This document shows positions 46,499 through 56,861 of a stretch of DNA of 64,000 nt, piece after piece. The DNA lies in contig OZ022506.1 of assembly GCA_963989385.1 (NCBI GenBank), forward strand, positions 61,143,434-61,207,433, written 5' to 3'. The position numbers and the translations under genes were made by a program. Below the pieces are notes generated by a model, which saw only the letters and a program-made list of their open reading frames with translations, had not been told where the DNA came from and did not search any database. Source of the stretch: Ctena decussata. Taxonomy: Eukaryota; Mollusca; Bivalvia; Lucinida; Lucinidae. Positions within the stretch are counted from its first letter, which is position 1; the number at the start of each line of letters is the position of its first letter.

Positions 46499-46709
46499 CT
46501 CCGGTAGCTCAGCAGATTAAGCGCTAGCCTACTGATCTAGCTGTCCTGAGTTCGAGCCCCGCTGGAAGCGGGAACCTTTTCAACCGCAAACGGGATCTCA
46601 TTGCACACAGCCTTTCATTATCATACATGTACATACATCATCCTTGTATGAGGGATATACTATTGAAGAGGACGTAAAATCGCAAGTCATCCATCCATCC
46701 ATCCATCCA
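46499..46709 (+). mobile_element. SINE family 2, in right arm of the palindrome
   Basis: Head GGAGCTCCGGTAGCTCAGCA with A box TAGCTCAGCAGATTAAGCGC, B box GAGTTCGAGCCCC, body 'GGGATCTCATTGCACACAGCC' and tail (CATC)n. The flanking sequence (ACCTAAAGGCCCTGT) also matches the left arm inverted. The SINE was therefore present before the arms were copied. Confidence 0.88.
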
Positions 46710-47032
46710 TCACACTTCTAGTGTCACATTCTTCACTTTCCACATTTTATAACATTAAACTACGTGAGTAGTGTTTTTGAAAATGCCTGGATATAAACGG
46801 AGCTGTGTTGGGCCGGGAGAAGCAGTTTTAGCAGAAAACTACTGGTTTTGTTACGTTTAGCGCACAGGGCCAATTTAGTGTCTGCTTAACGCACCAAAAT
46901 AGATGCCAGTCGGAACCAGTTTAGAGGCTGATTAGGGCCAAAATAGATGCCGGGACCAGTTTTGATGCCAGGACCAGTTTAGATGATGTACAAACGTATC
47001 ATCAGGAGTAAACAGTTCTTATTCTCAAGTGT

Positions 47033-47042
47033 TTTTTTTTTT

Positions 47043-47073
<31 letters not shown>

Positions 47074-47106
47074 TGTGTGTGTGGGGGGGGGGGGGGGGGG
47101 AGGAGG
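47033..47106. repeat. T-run, TG microsatellite and G-run
   Basis: Consecutive poly-T, (TG)n and poly-G tracts. Length uncertain in any assembly. Confidence 0.9.
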
Positions 47107-47299
47107 GAGGGGTGCAAACGTGACCTTCCTAAGATGGGGATAGGAGCGGGCCGGAGGTAACCCATACGGTATAAACAGAAAAAATATAAAGACAGATACA
47201 ATTCCTCATTATGATTGTCCTTGGACCGACCATTAATAGACAGCTTTGATTCTAAATAAACAAAGAAAATAAATAAGCCCAAACTGATTACCAAAAAGT

Positions 47300-49160
47300 T
47301 TCCTATATAAATATCAGTCTGGTTTTCTCCCTAACCATTCAACAGTATTCCAGCTTATTGATATTTACCATAGTATATGTCAGACCTTTGACAATCATCA
47401 GTTCTCGTGTATGGTTTTCTGCGACATTTCCAAAGCTTTTGATAGGGTCTGGCACAAAGGTTTATTGTTTAAATTAAAACAACATGGTGTACACGGAAGC
47501 TTATTACACTGGATATCTAATTACCTCGACAACAGAAAACAAAAGGTTGTGCTTAAAGCAAGTAGTTCTTCTCCTAAAATATTAAACGCTGGTGTTCCAC
47601 AAGGATCTGTACTGGGCCCTCTATTATTTTTGATATATGTAAATGATATTTCTGAGTCCCTCCTTAGTTTAACAAGATTGTTTGCCGATGATAGTTCTCT
47701 TTATTACTCAGCCACTAGCCTGCATGATATTGACGGTATTATAAATCATGACCTCAGTTTGCTATCTGCATGGGCTAGCCAGTGGCTAGTTACATTTAAT
47801 CCTAACAAAACCGAAGCAGTTTTATTCACCTTAAGACGTTTTGATACACTGCCCCGTCTAACGTTTGGCAATACTCAAATAAAATTTGTTGAAAACATAA
47901 ACACCTTGGTTTAACTCTTAGCAGCGATGGTAAATGGACTGTTCATATTGATAATATTATAACTTCAGCTTCAAAAGTCCTTGAAATAATGCGTAAACTT
48001 AAATACACTTTTAGTCGAAAAGCACTTAATCAGATATATACCTCTTATCTATTGCCTATATTAGAATATGCTTCCATTGTTTGGGATGGCTGCTCAGCCC
48101 AGAACTCATATCTATTAGACAAAATTCAAAATGAAGCCGCGCGCATTGTAACGGACTTAACTAGATCTGTATCAATAGCATTCCTTTTTCGTGAATGTGG
48201 CTGGGTTTCATTAGAAGAAAGGAGGCGTCTACAGAAATTAAATTTTATGTATAAAGTACATAATAATCTAGCCCCTTCTTATATCATTGACCTTATCCCA
48301 CCACTAGTTGAAATGTTTCTAATTATCAGCTTAGAAATCAAAATAATTATTCTGTACCTTATACCCGTACAGAAATCTCACGAAAATCATGTATTCCCTC
48401 GTCAATTTCATTATGGAACTCGATCGACAACAATCTGAGAGAAATAAACACATTTACAAGTTTTAAATCGAATACTAAGAAAATATATACGAATGCTTCT
48501 GCAACTCCAAGTTATTATTCGTATGGCTGTAGATACATATCTGTATTGCATGCTAGACTACGTAACAAATATAGCAATCTGAATTTCGATCTCTTTACAA
48601 ACTATTTAACACTTGATCCTACCTGTTCCTGTTCAAATGAAATAGAAGATGCCGAACATTACTTCTTTCGATGCCCAAAATACACTACGGAGAGGCTATT
48701 GTTATTTAACGCTACAAGAAATTTTCACCCTCTCAGTACTGACACTGTACTATTTGGTAAACCAGAATTGGGTACTGAAAACAACATAATTCTTTTTAAG
48801 GCTATCCATAATTTTATTAAGTCTACAAAGCGGTTTTAGACTAGTTACAGCTATATATATATAGTCGGCTGGTATATGCATACATGTATATGTATACTCT
48901 TTGCCACCATCGTTTTCAATTCCCACCAAGATTTGGCCCGGATCACCTGACAAGACTCCTTTGTATAGCTAGTTTTTTTTTTTCTTATTTGGTACTGTTT
49001 ATAGTTATGTTATGAATATGTTCGCTTGCTGTCATTATTATGCTTATTTATATCTGTTAATGTATGATGTAGGGGGCGGGCCGTAACTAATGTTGTGAGA
49101 ACTTGTGGCCCAACCCCATTGCTTGTCACTTATAGCAATAAAATATGCTTAAACTACCAA
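47300..49160 (+). pseudogene. non-LTR retrotransposon (LINE), 5'-truncated and frameshifted
   Basis: Reads from 47300: YQSGFLPNHSTVFQLIDIYH, FCDISKAFDRVWHKGL, GVPQGSVLGPLLFLIYVNDI and RLFADDSSLYYSA, which are RT blocks with the catalytic F-ADD intact. Frame shifts near 47903, then LGLTLSSDGKWTVHI and YLLPILEYASIVWDGCSAQN. A second shift near 48310 leads to SLWNSIDNNLREI and the C-terminal knuckle CSCSNEIEDAEHYFFRCPKY, with the stop at 48839. The 3' UTR ends near AATAAAATATGCTTAAAC. The endonuclease is missing. The block order fits CR1/Jockey-type elements; the exact clade is not certain. Confidence 0.9.
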
Positions 49161-49165
49161 AAAGT

Positions 49166-50322
49166 TTATGTACAGCCTCTAAACATTTCCAAAAACAAAA
49201 ATGTATGAGATAAAAGAAATAGGTAAAAGTAAGGTGTAGAGTCAAACGTGAAAATATGAATAGTAAATATAGACTATATCTAATGCCTTCAAAGGGGTCG
49301 TGGGGAGGAGGTGGGGCAGGTCGGGTCGCGGGTGGGGAGAGGGAGGAGGTTACGCCCAGAAGCCATAGCAGTTTTATTTTTCATGCCAAAAAGAAAAAAG
49401 AAAGAAAAGAAAAAGATCTCGATATTTCGACTTAAACAAAATAATAGAATAATAATAATAATAATAGATAAAAAATAATGATTTAAACTACTTAAAAATA
49501 AATGGGCCCTTCACAGACTGTGAAGGTCCATATCAAGTTCTGCGGATCATCACTTCTGATCACATCCTAGACTATTTACATTAATTTCATCTGGTTTCTG
49601 AGAAACAAAAATATAATTAAATCACATACCCTTCATTTCGGAAATGGGTCTGTCTGAATTATGAGGCAGGAGAGTCCATTGAGCATTAATGGGTGACTTT
49701 GACCTCGGTAATAGTATCGTCCTTCAGCATCGATGAATGTTGTAATGCCTATGTAGTGTAAAGTTTCATGGGCAAAATGCTTAATATAACTCTTCTTACT
49801 TGATCTCCTTACTATAGTCATGACATGGCCAGTGCCAGCCCGTTTTAAGAGCAATTTAATCGCAATATGCTAGGCCAGTCATCAGACTTACATGGAGTAA
49901 GCGACTACTATTAAAACGGACTTGCATGAGTCGTATTTTGACTGGTTTGATTGAATTTGTTTCCATTATAGACTGCATAGAGTGAACACGCACTTGGCCG
50001 TATCATGATGGTCACGGTTTCTAGTCCAAGAATTGTCTTACGTCTGTTTATACTAAATGGCAGAACTTAAGGTCTGGAAAAGTTTCAGATATTTCATTGC
50101 GTTAGTCTCCAGGGAGAATGAAGGTGAATGTTTACCCTTTCTGGGTGGGACGAGGCATTTGATGGGGGGAGGGGGGGGGGGCGGAAGGGGATACTACTGC
50201 CATTTTCATTTATTCTCAATTTCTCAGTAAGTGTTAACTCTTATAGAAGAAATCTACTAGCATTTCCTTTAAGCGTAGATTCCATTTTGGTGGGATTACG
50301 CAAATAGCAACTCACAAAATTA
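49166..50322. other. no gene seen
   Basis: G-rich tracts (about 49290-49350, 50165-50190), an (AAT)n stretch at about 49441-49467 and a 14-bp hairpin GGGCCCTTCACAGACTGTGAAGG at about 49504. No supported coding exon. Confidence 0.4.
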
Positions 50323-50542
50323 GAGCCGCGTCATGTGACTTCCAACATTGAGACAATAAGTCATGTGATATTCAGATCATTTTTCTCATTTATACAAAGT
50401 AATCAGAGACTTTTTGGCTGCATGTCTTGGGTCACTTCCATAGATGGCTGATGTGACAAGCAAAGGCTTATGTGCAGTCTGATCTGAGCATTTGCTTGTC
50501 ATCACTGTCACATTGTTGGAAAATCACATGATGTGACGCATT
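50323..50542. mobile_element. MITE with GTCATGTGA motifs, copy 1
   Basis: Shares GTCATGTGATATTCAGATCAT, TATACAAAGTAATCAGA, 'TGACAAGC.AA.GCT', the GCAGTCTGATCTGAGCATTTGC arm and 'CACATTGTTGGAA.ATCACATG' with 62568-62790. The TGACAAGCAAA / TTTGCTTGTCA arms make it partly palindromic. Confidence 0.7.
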
Positions 50543-50564
50543 TGTTTTTCTTTATAATATGACA

Positions 50565-51715
50565 ACAAGAGCTCCGCAAGCGGGGCAACATACGCCCGTT
50601 TCTGAATGTTTTTTTTTTGCACCGTTTCATCCTTGTCTACATTGCTATCAAGTTTATCAAGACATTCCAAACATTAAGGTTCTCAAAAAAAGCCTTAAAA
50701 AGTAATCAAAGGGATGTAACTAAACAAAAAATAAGGAAGGGGAAGCAATTATTCTTTTATTAGAAAAACTGTCTCAACCTAATACACATTGCTATAAAGT
50801 TTCGTCAAGGTATTCCATACGGTTACCTAGTAATGACTTGCCCAAGAATAGCCGTAGAAATCAATCAAAGGGATGTAACACCATAAATAAGGAAGGCGGG
50901 GGGGGGGGGGGCGGGGGGGGGGGGGGGGCAATTATTCCTATATAAGACAGACTGCCTCAGCCTAATGCACATTACTATAAATTTTCATCAAGATATTCCA
51001 TACGGTTGCCTACTTATCGCTTGCATATGAATAGCCTAAGAAAGTATTCAAAGGGAGGTTACTCCAAAAGTAAGTAAGGGGAGGCAATCGTTCTTATGTG
51101 TGACATATTGTGTCAACCTAATATACATCACTATCAAGTTTCATCACAATAGTCTAAAGGGTTAGTTAGATATGAGGTGTACAAATATAGTATGACAAAA
51201 CATCAAAGGGAGGTAACTCAAAATCTAAGTCAAGGGGAGTAACCATTTTTGTATGAGACACGTTGTCTTAACCTCATAAACATTAGTTTAAGGTTTCATC
51301 ATGATATTCCAAAGAGTAACCAAGTTATGGAATGCTAAATAATTGCCATACAAACTGCCATAGTCATTTTTTTCAAAGGGCTGTTACTCTGCTAAAAATC
51401 ATCGGAGCAAAATTTCCATATAATGTGCGCTACTCCTTACTATTCACAAAGTTTCAGCTTAATTGGATGAAAACTGTAGGAGGAGTTATCCGGAAACGAA
51501 CACCCCAAAAATTCTAAGTAAAGGGCTGTAACTCCGCTAAAAATCATTGGCGCGTAACCTCGAAACGATATGCGCTGGTCCACCTCATAGTCTTACTATA
51601 TACCAAGTTTCAGCTCGATCGGATGTAAACTGTAGGAGGAGTTATCCGGAAACGAAAAGTTTACGCCGGACGGACGGACGGACGCTAACTTGAACAAGGA
51701 GGCCGTTATGGCCAA
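50565..51715 (+). mobile_element. pearl / Helentron-like element G
   Basis: 5' end ACAAGAGCTCCGCAAGC hairpin, then ACATACGCCCGTTT. 3' end CCGGACGGACGGACGGACGC, then the hairpin GGCCGTTATGGCC. Core units of about 170 bp ('AAGTTTCATCAAGATATTCCATACGGTTA'), the last ones 'CTGTAGGAGGAGTTATCCGGAAACGAA'. Related to element D by the start. Poly-G tract at about 50897-50930. Confidence 0.75.
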
Positions 51716-52122
51716 TATTTCTTTATTTGAATAATATCATAAGAAGGTTAGATTTTATAATCATCCATATACTGACCTGCTGATGATAACAGCATTTGAA
51801 TAGTTGACTGTAGTCTAGTGAAAGGGGACTTTAATCCATGTGCAATACCCAAATCAGCCTGGGCATCTGTACAATCTATCAGGTTCATCACGATTCAGGG
51901 CAGCCTCTGCGAGCAGAGCAGCCTCTAGTGAGCCTTTACAGATGCACAGGCTGAAAGGGTCTTCACTGTTCGCATATGCCGTAACGTATGTTTTCACGCT
52001 CAAAGATTCAGGCCTGTGTGCATCGGGTCACGAGCACGGAGACAAAGGCTATTTGTGCAACAGCTTCTAGTCTTTCACTGAGAAGTCGAGAGGGGTAAGC
52101 GTTTTCCACTTGATACTTGTTC
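51716..52122. other. no gene; degraded palindromic repeat at about 51842-51975
   Basis: CAATACCCAAATCAGCCTGGGCATCTGTAC and the inverted TTTACAGATGCACAGGCTGAAAGGGTC form imperfect arms, probably a distant MITE relative. Confidence 0.45.
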
Positions 52123-52382
52123 ACAGGGTATAATCGATTCCGCCAATTTTCGCTTCCTGCAGAGACTGTACATCATATTTGGCTTCCGCCGAGACTGTCC
52201 GCGAACTCTTGCTTCCTGCCGAGACTTCTGTACATGATAAATGGCTTCCTACAGAGATTGTCCGCGTGATTCTGCTTCCTGCCGAGGCTCTCGGCAGGAA
52301 GCAGAATCACGCGGACAGTCTCGGCAGGAAGTCATTTTTCGAGGACAGTATTCCCTGCAGGAAGCAAGACGATTATACCCTG
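52123..52382. mobile_element. foldback with GGCAGGAAGC arms, copy 1
   Basis: Ends ACAGGGTATAATCG and CGATTATACCCTGT; inner direct words 'GCTTCCTGCCGAGACT' in the left arm and inverted 'AGTCTCGGCAGGAAG' in the right. The centre GCTTCCTGCCGAGGCTCTCGGCAGGAAGC is near 52288. Same family as 60871-61112. Confidence 0.85.
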
Positions 52383-52908
52383 TGTTGTCTTTAATGTAAT
52401 TGCAATGAACTTAATTAGTGCAAAATCATGCAATGACCACAATTCGAGGAAAGGGGGAAGAGAGATCTCGAAGCACTTTAGTACTTCTCTAGGGGAGGGG
52501 TTTAGCTACGCATCCTGAAACAAGGAACGGCCTATTTGTATTTCATGTATCACGGAAGCTGATCACGTAGACTGAGAAGTTTATTAGCCTCATTGAGATT
52601 GGCATAGATTTGTACTATTTTCAAGTCTTGGGTTATTTCTTCCCCGTCAGCTATCCATTTTGCCATAGGAGCGAAATGACAAAGTACATGTACAACTGAA
52701 AGAGCCGTGTACTTCTACATGTAAATTCTCCGTCCAGCCATCTGCCAACCATCTACTATCCGCTAATTGAACATTCTGAAACGGTCCTGCAACTGTTGCC
52801 CTCACCTCTCAAAATGAAGCTTTTCCGCTCCCTCAAAATGTTCATCTTTCAGTGAACTGTACCTCATTTATCATCGTCTTATCTAACCATTATTTTTGTA
52901 CAGGCAAC

Positions 52909-53083
52909 TCTCAATATCTGAAAGTCATCTCATAATACTCATATTTCAAAGGAAGTTTTCTTGTCTCTAGTTTGAGACAGTCGGAGTTGAAATGTACAGA
53001 AAAAAAATAAGAAATCGATGTAAACTATATTATTTGAGAGTACTTTGAGATATTAGTGTTTGAGACAACGAGAGCCAACTGTA
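52909..53083. mobile_element. pogo/Tigger-like MITE, copy 1
   Basis: Ends TACAGGCAACTCTCAATATC and inverted GAGACAACGAGAGCCAACTGTA. The CAGTCAACTCTCGWTATCTC-type end and TA flank are typical of pogo/Tigger elements. 175 bp, no transposase. Confidence 0.7.
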
Positions 53084-53260
53084 GTTACGTCACTGCCAGT
53101 GCAATGAAACAACGCTCTCAGTAAGGGAATAGCTTTTGGACAGACCCTAGTGTTTAATCTAATAAGGCTTCAAACAATCACATTGATCGATGCTTACTCT
53201 GTCATCAACCATTTTCATCATCGACATTCGCCTATAGAATTTCAGCTGAGTCCAGCGACT

Positions 53261-53477
53261 AATAGGGTCGAGTCTGGTAACTTCGGACAGCCGGTAAATT
53301 CGGGCATACCATTGCACTCAGTGAAAATCCAGTTGAGATGGCTCATAATGAGCCGTCTCATCAGGATTTTCACTGCCCAGTTATGTTTGTTTTAATTCCA
53401 TACAACTGACATATAAAGGAAACAATGGCACTGTCCGAATTTACCTGCTGTACGAAGTTAGCCGACTCTACCCTATT
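53261..53477. mobile_element. foldback element upstream of dioxygenase 1
   Basis: The left end AATAGGGTCGAGTCTGGTAA continues with CTTCGGACAGCCGGTAAATTCGG and is inverted at the right end (CCGAATTTACCTGCTGTACG...CTACCCTATT). A perfect inner hairpin with GATGGCTCATAATGAGCC lies at about 53318-53378. It is about 145 bp from the candidate first exon of the dioxygenase and may lie in its promoter. Confidence 0.8.
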
Positions 53478-53620
53478 GCACAATGGGCTGGGGCATTGTT
53501 ATGTTATCATATCCCGCATCTGGTTCGTGGACGCATTGCATTGCTGTGACTAACACCACTAGACAGAAATCGTCCAGCGAACATATAGTAAGCCTATTCA
53601 GGAATTACAATTCTGGAATA

Positions 53621-53659
53621 ATGACTAAAAAAGCGTTTCACACAGCCTTAATTCGACGG
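53621..53659 (+). CDS. candidate first coding exon of dioxygenase 1
   Basis: ATG at 53621 opens MTKKAFHTALIRR and the exon stops at a consensus donor CGACGG/GTAAGT. The acceptor TTTATTATTTCAG at 53771 resumes in the same frame with VTSRKERVCR and then the Met at 53802. The intron would be 112 bp, phase 0. The joined leader of 23 residues before that Met has eight Arg/Lys, one Glu, and hydrophobic residues spaced as in a mitochondrial presequence. Splice sites and frame are seen; translation of the leader is an inference. An in-frame ATG further upstream (53483) exists but has no support. Confidence 0.5.
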
Positions 53660-53801
53660 GTAAGTTGGAGTATGGCTCCAGTGTGTCCTGTTAATCAAGA
53701 CTTATTATTCTCTTCCCAGGGAAGTTTGTTTTGAGATGAATTAGTTCACTTAATGAGTTTTATTATTTCAGGTAACATCGAGAAAAGAAAGGGTTTGCAG
53801 A

Positions 53802-54809
53802 ATGTCAGCTGAATCTAATTTGCCAATCATAGACTTTTCTAAAAGATACAGCGAGCGCGACAAAGTTGCCAGGCAAGTTGTTGACGCTCTAGAGAACACC
53901 GGTTTCATGTTTATCGACAACGTTGATGACCTTGATTATGATGGTCTCTTCAAGGCTTGCAAATGGTTCTTCGACAAGCCCATGGATTTTAAAAAGAAGG
54001 TGATGCGTCAGTTCTGGAATCCGGAAAACCCAAACATATATCGCGGCTATTTCCCAGTAATGGAAGGCGAACCTAGCAGGAAAGAAGGATTTGAATTCGC
54101 CAGAGACATTCCTGAAAATGACACATCCGTTGCTAAAAATAACTGGTTCTATGAAAAGTGTCCTTGGCCAGAGGAAGATGGGAGTTTTCCGTTTAAGGAA
54201 TTTCTTCAGAATACGTATGAGCGACTCCACTACACCGCCCTAGAGATTCTACATCTCACTGCTATAGGACTAGGCATAGAGGAGAATTCATTTGATGATA
54301 TTTTTTCGTACAGACCTTGTTCAACATTTCGAATAATGCATTACCCACCGTGGGACGGAGCACCGCCGAAAAATGCGATTACGGAAGATGGGAAGATTGT
54401 TATTACTCCAGCCCACACGGATTCTAACTTTCTTACTCTTCTTACACGATTCGAGTATGGAGGCTTAGAGGTGCAGTCGATGAATGACGAATGGATGGAG
54501 GTCGATTCACGCCCTGGAAGCCTCGTCATGAATATCGGTGACACATTTTCTCGGATGATGGGCGGTCGATTTAAAGCAACGCGTCATCGTGTGATAGACA
54601 TCGGCGTCGATCGCTATTCGGTGCCGTTCTTTTTCACACCTAGCTATGACGGTGATATAGGAATTAATTTCATGTCTAAAGCTACAGGGCAAGGACCGGA
54701 CCATAAAGTTGAGAGATATGGACCTTGGGTACTGGATGTTATCAAATATCAAAAGAAGTACTTTGAGTACAGAGTCCTGCCCGATATTGAACCGAAAACA
54801 AACACTTAA
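53802..54809 (+). CDS. 2-oxoglutarate/Fe(II) dioxygenase, isopenicillin-N-synthase-like (paralogue 1)
   Basis: 335 residues from the Met at 53802, the usual size of plant- and fungus-type 2OG oxygenases. The N-terminal DIOX_N part (about 6-125) starts NLPIIDFSKRY. The catalytic double-stranded beta-helix (about 170-290) has the iron triad H205-x-D207 (PAHTDSNF) and H262 (ATRHRV), and the 2-oxoglutarate Arg/Ser pair R271-x-S273 (RYSVPFF). The family hydroxylates, desaturates or cyclises small molecules using O2 and usually 2-oxoglutarate; the substrate cannot be predicted. The body has no intron; a 5' acceptor at 53771 shows at least one upstream exon. The closest relative seen is 62862-63887. 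No clear polyadenylation signal was noted. Confidence 0.93.
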   Translation: MSAESNLPIIDFSKRYSERDKVARQVVDALENTGFMFIDNVDDLDYDGLFKACKWFFDKPMDFKKKVMRQFWNPENPNIYRGYFPVMEGEPSRKEGFEFARDIPENDTSVAKNNWFYEKCPWPEEDGSFPFKEFLQNTYERLHYTALEILHLTAIGLGIEENSFDDIFSYRPCSTFRIMHYPPWDGAPPKNAITEDGKIVITPAHTDSNFLTLLTRFEYGGLEVQSMNDEWMEVDSRPGSLVMNIGDTFSRMMGGRFKATRHRVIDIGVDRYSVPFFFTPSYDGDIGINFMSKATGQGPDHKVERYGPWVLDVIKYQKKYFEYRVLPDIEPKTNT

Positions 54810-54856
54810 GACAAGTTACGAACTCATCACTGGTTAGCTATGTATATACAAGGGCT

Positions 54857-54970
54857 GTTACCAAACGAAAAAGTGTCCTAGTTCCCAAACAACCTGGTCA
54901 TCGTGGCTAAACAAATTTGTTTAGCCACGATGACCAGGTAGTTTTGGAATTATGCTTCATTTTCGTTTTA
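54857..54970. repeat. foldback just downstream of dioxygenase 1
   Basis: AACCTGGTCATCGTGGCTAA / inverted TTAGCCACGATGACCAGGT around AAATTT is a perfect hairpin. Outer AACGAAAAAGTG / ATTTTCGTT arms are weaker. It starts about 50 bp after the stop codon, so it may fall in the 3' UTR. Confidence 0.8.
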
Positions 54971-56180
54971 TAAAAACCTTAGAAACATAGTTAACCAGAA
55001 CTGGTCTCACTTTATTTTGATGACGAGCTGTTTCCTCTTTTTCCCTGTGCTCTTAAAGGTAAATGGTTACACCGCCATGTTTTTCGCCATTTTTACAAAG
55101 GGAAACAACTTTCGTGACTTCCTGTTTGCTTCCCTGAAGGACGAATCCCCTCCAAAACCTTTGAAGCGTTCGCATCTATAGCGCTTCCAACTGCGGACCA
55201 CGGGGTCATGGGTCATACTTCGGATGGAGGCGAGATTTTGTCCGAACCTAGATGGTGCTCCTCCATGCACAGAATAACTCATAAGCACCCTCCCAATCGT
55301 CCTGATATGACTCAATATTGAAATGATTTTTAATGAAGTCACTTATCCATTCATCCAAACGGAGGTCTGCTCTTGAAGGAAACAAATTGCTCCAAGCAGA
55401 TAGAATTCTTTCCTTTAAGAGTTAAGCCGTATTGATAAGGCAAAAAAGAAAATGGCAGAGTTGTGTCCGGTGCAACTAACTATGATCATTCAGCTTTAAG
55501 GAAAAGGTTTCTGGAAAACATGTTGTAATAATGTATAGCTCCAAACTATGATGGAAACTGAAATATGTACAGGCTTACCAGATGCCAGTATAACACATTT
55601 AAAAAGCGCCAGAAATGCAAACAGTTGAATTTGCAAACAGGATAGAATCAGATGCGGTGATTCATAAATTCATAATGTGCTAGCTCATCCGGAACTTGCC
55701 TGTTTGCCCTCTAATTTTGAATTCTTAATATAATTTGGCTTGAGCGATTTTTTTTTAGATTTTGCAGACTTTCTCGTCTGCTTTTCCTTTTTTTTTCTTT
55801 CTTTCTTGTCGCTCTAAGGGTAAAGATGAGGTTTTGTTTTGATTATGGGTATTTTGTCAATACATAGCCTGAAAACAAATTAAAATTATTTAGCCCCATC
55901 ATAGAACCTACGCACACGGACGGTCCCTTATGGCGTTTGTATTGATGAATGGATGGTCTGAAACCGTGATACTCTTAAACACCTCATGAGGAGTGCTCTC
56001 TGAATTGCATCTTCCGGAGAAGTCACTGATACGTAACGGTACTTGTGTCGTCCTGATAGTTTCAATGAAAGGTTTTAATAGCAGGAGTTGTCGTTCCTAA
56101 ATCCATACATAAAAATTTTACATTTTTAGCCTCTTTTGAAGAAACACCGCAAAACGAATGTGAGAAGACAAGTCTTTGCT
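54971..56180. other. no gene; dispersed GCCATTTTTACAAAGGG repeat
   Basis: 'GCCATTTTTACAAAGGGAAACAACTTTCGTGACTTCCTGTTTGCTTCC' (about 55077-55135) has relatives near 57042, 58020 (inverted), 62167 and 63940. A widespread non-coding repeat; its ends were not defined. Confidence 0.5.
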
Positions 56181-56266
56181 CATCTTTGCAAGCCAAGGGT
56201 ACTAAGTCCACTTCGTTCCTTGCGTAAGGAACGATGTAGACTTAGTACCCTTGGCTTGCGAAGATG
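56181..56266. repeat. 86-bp palindrome
   Basis: CATCTTTGCAAGCCAAGGGT.. ACTTAGTACCCTTGGCTTGC / centre TTCGTTCCTTGCGTAAGGAACGA. Arms nearly perfect. Confidence 0.85.
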
Positions 56267-56691
56267 TTCTTAGCTTCATTTGAACTCGCTTATATTCTGT
56301 AATATGTTCATAGCCATTGTGTCCTAAATATGTGTTTATTTTTCTGAAATATGCTTTTTGGTTACAAAGTAAATAGACATACACATAATACACTTGTTTT
56401 TATTATAAAATTGCAGTACAAAATCTGAGGGAATTAGAAAATTCTGTGCCATTTGTGTTCTTTAAATTGAAATTTCTAAATTTTTCAAACAAAAAAAAAC
56501 AAAAAAATCTGAATTGCCATATTATGAAATCAAACAAATATCCAGAACAGCTGGACAGGACACGTGACTCCGGTTCTAGATCATTTCCTCTAACTGCGAA
56601 AGAGAACACTTTTTGTTTTCTCTATGAAAAGGTATTTGAACCTCCTTAAAAAAAGAAGATTAGCCTGGAGCAAAAAGACTCTGATTGTATC

Positions 56692-56861
56692 TAGGATGTC
56701 TTGTGATTTTACGCCCTTTTCATCAATATTTCAGTCATATCAGGAAGACGGGAGGGTGATAATGAAAGGCTGTGTGCAATGAAACCCCGTTTACGGTACG
56801 AAAGATTCTCGCCTTAAGCGGGCCTCGCACTCGGTCCGCTAGATCAGTAGGCCAGCATCTG
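56692..56861 (-). mobile_element. SINE family 2, copy with degraded head
   Basis: TCTTGTGATTTTACGCCCTTTT, CAGTCATATCAGGA, 'AATGAAAGGCTGTGTGCAATG' and 'CGCTAGATCAGTAGGCC' match the family. The acceptor-stem end of the tRNA head is missing. Confidence 0.7.

Larger units (their letters stand above)
44251..46996. mobile_element. 2.7-kb near-palindromic foldback element
   Basis: The left end CGCTTGTACATCATCTAAAC is inverted at the right end (TTTAGATGATGTACAAACG). The centre near 45484 is GATGATGTACAGACGTATGTACATCATC. Matching inverted pairs run along both arms: TTTTCAAAAACATTAG..ACTC (44471/46770), a SINE (44552/46499), CTACCATTTAAAAA (44855/45997), CCCCTCCGCCCCTCGCCAC (44951/45892), GCTGCCGATTGTCTA-type (45070/45797) and the AAAACGAAA flank (45104/45717). 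An (AAT)n tract sits at about 45724-45775 in the right arm only. Each end carries tandem TCTAAACTGGTCC / CATCTATTTTGGTC words. No transposase seen. Confidence 0.85.

Noticed and set aside
53889..54230. Minus-strand 113-codon frame inside dioxygenase 1
   Set aside because: Antisense shadow of a gene with clear family motifs; the same holds for 63312-63650 in paralogue 2.
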